A DNA stretch of 9,006 nucleotides from CAWVWD01 sp965662365 (lineage in GTDB: Bacteria; Bacteroidota; Bacteroidia; Chitinophagales; Saprospiraceae), in the NCBI GenBank assembly GCA_965662365.1, contig CBFIHR010000123.1, forward strand, positions 1-9,006. The letters run 5' to 3'. Positions 6,611-9,006 of the stretch are shown piece after piece (the stretch's first letter is position 1; every line of letters starts with the position of its first letter). Under the pieces are notes generated by a model. That model searched no databases. It was not told the DNA's origin and saw nothing but the letters and a program-made list of their open reading frames with translations. The position numbers and the translations under genes were made by a program.

Positions 6611-6636
6611 TCTACGAACTTTTGAGATTCTGCTAT
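6611..6636 (+). repeat. 26-bp direct repeat, copy 2
   Basis: It matches 5359-5384 at 20 of 26 positions, with perfect 8-base blocks at both ends. Here the repeat is inside a 32-codon plus-strand frame beginning at the ATG at 6601, and it lies between the S24 gene start and the 3' end of the deacetylase gene. Confidence 0.5.
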
Positions 6637-6664
6637 CTATTTATTTTGCTATATTTATTCCAAC

Positions 6665-7558
6665 TCATTTTCCAAAAAAACGATGAACACCCATCATAAA
6701 TTTTGTTTTAAAAACGGTATTTTCCATCTTGATTCGATTCCATTGAAGTGGATTATCTTTATTGTGATGCTTATAATCAATCCCTAAAATAGTTTCCAAA
6801 CTTGTAGTTTTAAACAACTGATTTTCAAGGTCTTCGCTCGGGCGATTTCCGAAAGGATAAGAAAAGTGCCGAATTGAAATATTTAATTTTTTTTCTAAAT
6901 TATCATTAGATTCGATGATTTCTTTTTGCAATTCATCAATTGTTAAATCATTACAAAAGGGATGTGAAAAAGTATGCCCACCGATTTCAAAACCTGCTTG
7001 ATGTAGGGTCTGAATTTGTTGCGAAGTCATGTAAGGTTTTAAATTATTCAAGACGGATTTCATTGGCGGCAAACCGCAACGATTCCAAATTTGCGATAAT
7101 TTTATCTCCTTTTCTTTCATACTCCAAAGATTACTCAACTTACGTAAATTAATCTTTTTATCAGTCGCTTTTATATCTAATAAAGCATGATGAATTTGCT
7201 CATTCGAAATATTATTTTGAATATACAACAAGGCTGTACGCCACATAAACTGCTGATTATCAATACTATTATTATTAATAAAAAAAGTAGCCAATAAATT
7301 TTCATCACTTAACATCGGTGCAATCAAATCGTACGAAGCACGAAAACCATCATCAAAAGTCAGTGACACACAATTCCTTAAATCGTCGCCTTGACGACTT
7401 CTTTTAACGGCTTCTGAAAGCGGAATTACCTCAAAACATTGCTTTAACCAACGCAGCTGAAGCCGAAAATTATTCACCAAAATAAAGTTATCGGGATAAT
7501 ACGAAACAGGATTTTCTGCAACTTGATGAGCATATAAAATCGTGAAAGGTTGGTGCAT
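6665..7558 (-). CDS. NodB-family polysaccharide deacetylase
   Basis: A 297-residue protein if started at the ATG at 7556-7558. An in-frame TTG three codons upstream is possible. The carbohydrate esterase family 4 signatures are present: LTFDDG with the catalytic and metal-binding aspartates at about 69-70, the metal-binding pair in GGHTFSH (His195 and His199), and FSYPFG near 232-237. An insert of about 80 mostly helical residues between the first two motifs is typical of the exopolysaccharide-cluster branch of this family. The enzyme removes N- or O-acetyl groups from a polysaccharide or an oligosaccharide precursor. It has no signal peptide, so it appears to act in the cytoplasm or on the inner face of the membrane. 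It is transcribed divergently from a membrane glycosyltransferase, which supports a joint role in envelope or surface polysaccharide synthesis. The exact substrate is unknown. Confidence 0.9.
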   Translation of the reverse strand: MHQPFTILYAHQVAENPVSYYPDNFILVNNFRLQLRWLKQCFEVIPLSEAVKRSRQGDDLRNCVSLTFDDGFRASYDLIAPMLSDENLLATFFINNNSIDNQQFMWRTALLYIQNNISNEQIHHALLDIKATDKKINLRKLSNLWSMKEKEIKLSQIWNRCGLPPMKSVLNNLKPYMTSQQIQTLHQAGFEIGGHTFSHPFCNDLTIDELQKEIIESNDNLEKKLNISIRHFSYPFGNRPSEDLENQLFKTTSLETILGIDYKHHNKDNPLQWNRIKMENTVFKTKFMMGVHRFFGK

Positions 7559-7570
7559 TTTTAGCAATTC

Positions 7571-7596
7571 GTGATTAGTTTTTAGTGATTAGTTTT
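7571..7596 (+). repeat. two tandem copies of a 12-bp sequence
   Basis: GTGATTAGTTTT occurs at 7571-7582 and again at 7585-7596, a 14-base tandem unit in the divergent promoter region. The second copy runs into the TAnnTTTG box that may drive the glycosyltransferase. It may be a pair of regulator sites or simple-sequence slippage. Confidence 0.5.
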
Positions 7597-7603
7597 AGCT
7601 TTG
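7596..7603 (+). promoter_or_regulatory. candidate -7 box for the glycosyltransferase gene
   Basis: TAGCTTTG is an exact match to the Bacteroidota TAnnTTTG box, 47 bases before the ATG at 7651. No clear TTG lies at the usual distance upstream; only TTAG or TTCG are available there. The promoter may therefore be weak or depend on an activator, possibly one binding the tandem repeat just upstream. Confidence 0.35.
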
Positions 7604-7660
7604 TTGTCATTGAGGAGTCCGCTGATTTTACAAAACCACTTATTAATAGAATGACAACAA
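7601..7660. repeat. 60-bp element bounded by perfect 11-bp inverted repeats, spanning the glycosyltransferase start codon
   Basis: TTGTTGTCATT (7601-7611) and AATGACAACAA (7650-7660) are exact reverse complements separated by 38 bases. The right arm contains the glycosyltransferase ATG (7651-7653). The left part reads GTCATTGAGGAG, which resembles the start of dispersed palindromic elements (GTCATTGCGAGGAG) known from many bacterial genomes. This may be a REP- or MITE-like insertion, or a local hairpin that controls translation initiation. Confidence 0.5.
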
Positions 7661-8754
7661 TCGCTTTGTACTTTTTTATTCTTTGTCTAATTATTCAAAT
7701 TTTATATTGGATAATTATTTTTTCTCGTGTCGCTTTCGCTAAATTACCACCCGTAACCTCTTCAAATATTCCAATTTCAATTATCATTTGTGGCTATAAT
7801 GAAGGCGAAAATTTTCGTCAATTTTTACCCAAAATATTAGAACAAGATTATCCAAACTTTGAAGTCATCGTCGTCAACGACCGTTCGACCGATAATTCCA
7901 CAAAGATATTAGCATCTTTTGAAAACCAATACAAACACCTTAAAGTTATCCATTTAACTGATTTTGATAGACAGCAACGAGGTAAAAAGTTTGCACTGAC
8001 GCAAGGCCTAAAAGCGGCCAAACACGATATTGTCCTCTTGACGGATGCAGATTGTTACCCGACTTCGAGGAATTGGATAAAAACGATGGTAAGCGGATTA
8101 GGGCAACAAAAAATCATGGGAATCGCTTATGTCCCCTTTGATAAACGACCAACTTTCCTTAATAAATTCCTTCGTTATGACAAGATTTATATTGCGATTC
8201 AATATCTATCTTTCGCCCTTTCGGGAATGCCATATATGGGTGCAGGTGCCAATTTAATTTATCGAAAAGAGTTATTTTTCAAATCAAATGGCTTCAAGAA
8301 ACACGCACACGTTGCTTCGGGCGATGATGATTTGTTTGTAAGTGAAGTCGCTAATAAAGAAAATTTAGCCATTGTTTTGCATCCCGATAGTTTTATTTAC
8401 TGTGAACCAAAGGAAACTTTCCCGCAATTTTACCATCAAAAGTCAAGACATATTAGTACCAGTTGGCATTACAAATTCCATCATCAAATCTTATTAGGCA
8501 TTTTGGCACAATCGCATTTTTGGTTATACATATTTGCAATCATTGCCTTATTTCATCCTGTTTATCAATCATTTATCATCTTTGCAGTTACCTTACGCTG
8601 GTTTGTTATGATGGTTATTTTTAGAAAAATCGCTCATCGTTTTGATGAAAAAGACATGACAGTTTGGTTGCCAATTATGGATATTTTGTATGTCGCTTAT
8701 TATTTCGTTTTTGCGTTGCCGTTAGTGAAAGGGAATAATGGACGCTGGGAATAG
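7651..8754 (+). CDS. membrane-bound family 2 glycosyltransferase
   Basis: A 367-residue protein starting at the ATG at 7651. An earlier GTG in frame at 7585 would add a poorly hydrophobic extension that the family does not need, whereas MTTIALYFF begins the expected N-terminal helix (about 4-28). The GT-A catalytic domain follows: SIIICGYNEGENF near 43-55, VVNDRSTD near 74-81, the nucleotide-sugar and metal-binding Asp132 and Asp134 in LTDADCYP, the acceptor-region GAGANLIYRKELF near 197-209, the acidic SGDDDLF near 223-229, and QKSRH at 263-267 in place of QxxRW. Two to three hydrophobic helices (about 285-325 and 345-360) form the C-terminal membrane region. It should transfer a sugar from an activated donor to a lipid-linked or growing polysaccharide at the cytoplasmic face. 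The divergent deacetylase neighbour suggests an N-acetylated sugar product. A lipoprotein gene follows 43 bases later on the same strand. Confidence 0.9.
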   Translation: MTTIALYFFILCLIIQILYWIIIFSRVAFAKLPPVTSSNIPISIIICGYNEGENFRQFLPKILEQDYPNFEVIVVNDRSTDNSTKILASFENQYKHLKVIHLTDFDRQQRGKKFALTQGLKAAKHDIVLLTDADCYPTSRNWIKTMVSGLGQQKIMGIAYVPFDKRPTFLNKFLRYDKIYIAIQYLSFALSGMPYMGAGANLIYRKELFFKSNGFKKHAHVASGDDDLFVSEVANKENLAIVLHPDSFIYCEPKETFPQFYHQKSRHISTSWHYKFHHQILLGILAQSHFWLYIFAIIALFHPVYQSFIIFAVTLRWFVMMVIFRKIAHRFDEKDMTVWLPIMDILYVAYYFVFALPLVKGNNGRWE

Positions 8755-8797
8755 TAAGCTTCTTTGTAATTTTAATATTTTTTCTAAAATCGATTAA

Positions 8798-9006
8798 ATG
8801 AAATCACAACTTATTATATTTTTAGTTTTTATCCTGTTTTTCGCCTGTACCAACGAACCGCTAAAACCGTATAACCTCAACAAAACCGAACTCGAAAACG
8901 CTCAAAAAGCCTACGAAAATTCCACCATTCAACACCAAAAAGTACAATCAAAATCTATCATTACCATTACTAAAAATGAAACAAAAGTTTTGGCGATGAT
9001 TGAGAT
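8798..9006 (+). CDS. lipoprotein, N-terminal part, function unknown, runs off the right edge
   Basis: The ATG at 8798 opens a frame of 69 complete codons that is still open at the window end. The protein starts MKSQLIIFLVFILFFACTNE, a type II signal peptide with the lipobox FFAC and the lipidated Cys at residue 17. The mature part seen so far is hydrophilic and helical, rich in Lys, Glu, Asn and Gln. It lies 43 bases after the glycosyltransferase stop with no terminator between them, so the two may be co-transcribed. The family cannot be recognised from this fragment. Confidence 0.8.
   Translation, partial: MKSQLIIFLVFILFFACTNEPLKPYNLNKTELENAQKAYENSTIQHQKVQSKSIITITKNETKVLAMIE

Larger units (their letters stand above)
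6334..6664. other. 331-base intergenic region between the S24 gene and the deacetylase gene
   Basis: A very AT-rich stretch upstream of the S24 gene and downstream of the deacetylase gene. It holds the candidate S24 promoter and inverted repeat (6360-6411), a 10-bp palindrome ACATTAATGT (6557-6566), and copy 2 of the 26-bp repeat (6611-6636). It also holds the start of a plus-strand 32-codon frame (6601-6699) encoding a hydrophobic peptide. No strong terminator for the deacetylase gene is evident: the only hint is a weak GCA/TGC stem near 6517-6530, followed on the minus strand by eight T. Confidence 0.6.

Noticed and set aside
6940..7152. Plus-strand frame inside the deacetylase gene
   Set aside because: It is antisense to a gene with intact NodB motifs and has no start context or domain of its own.
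7585..7650. GTG start giving a 22-residue N-terminal extension of the glycosyltransferase
   Set aside because: The extension reads through the tandem repeat and the inverted-repeat element, precedes the expected first helix and has no family counterpart. The ATG at 7651 begins the helix directly.
1..9006. CRISPR array, tRNA, rRNA, riboswitch or insertion sequence
   Set aside because: I found no regularly spaced repeats, no cloverleaf with a CCA-type end, no transposase frame and no recognisable riboswitch core by reading both strands.

Overview
The window is AT-rich chromosomal DNA from a member of the Bacteroidota, of the kind seen in marine or environmental Flavobacteriia and Saprospiria. 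The evidence is a TonB-dependent receptor with an N-terminal carboxypeptidase-like regulatory domain, an XRE/S24 regulator of the Bacteroidota type, almost no Shine-Dalgarno sequences, and promoter-like sequences resembling the Bacteroidota consensus (TTG, then TAnnTTTG). I see no rRNA, tRNA, CRISPR array, transposase or phage structural gene.

Layout. (1) 1-2214, minus: a TonB-dependent outer-membrane receptor whose C-terminus lies beyond the left edge, with a candidate promoter and a 12-bp palindrome upstream. (2) 2401-2572, minus: a 35-residue single-pass membrane peptide gene. One long hairpin covers its stop codon and a second terminator hairpin follows. (3) 2702-5280, minus: a compact three-gene unit, in transcription order a five-helix membrane protein with a C-terminal beta-rich domain, a 66-residue small beta-barrel-like protein, and a four-helix membrane-anchored subtilisin-family protease. 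Topology predicted from charge distribution puts both the beta-rich domain and the protease domain outside the cytoplasmic membrane. (4) 5494-6333, minus: a LexA-like XRE/S24 regulator with its own terminator and a promoter region framed by an inverted repeat. Its gene lies between two diverged copies of a 26-bp direct repeat. (5) 6665-7558, minus, and 7651-8754, plus: a divergent pair encoding a NodB-type polysaccharide deacetylase and a membrane-bound family 2 glycosyltransferase. The 92 bp between them carry a tandem repeat, a perfect TAnnTTTG box, and the left arm of an 11-bp inverted repeat whose right arm contains the glycosyltransferase start codon. (6) 8798 to the right edge, plus: the first 69 residues of a lipoprotein.

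How the genes may work together. All the recognised proteins except the regulator and the 66-residue protein point to the cell envelope: nutrient uptake or signalling across the outer membrane, periplasmic proteolysis, and surface polysaccharide synthesis and modification. The least explained part is the membrane protein / small barrel / membrane subtilase unit. I do not recognise it as a named system. The S24 regulator upstream has its own terminator and is probably a separate transcription unit, so any control of the protease operon by it is speculation.
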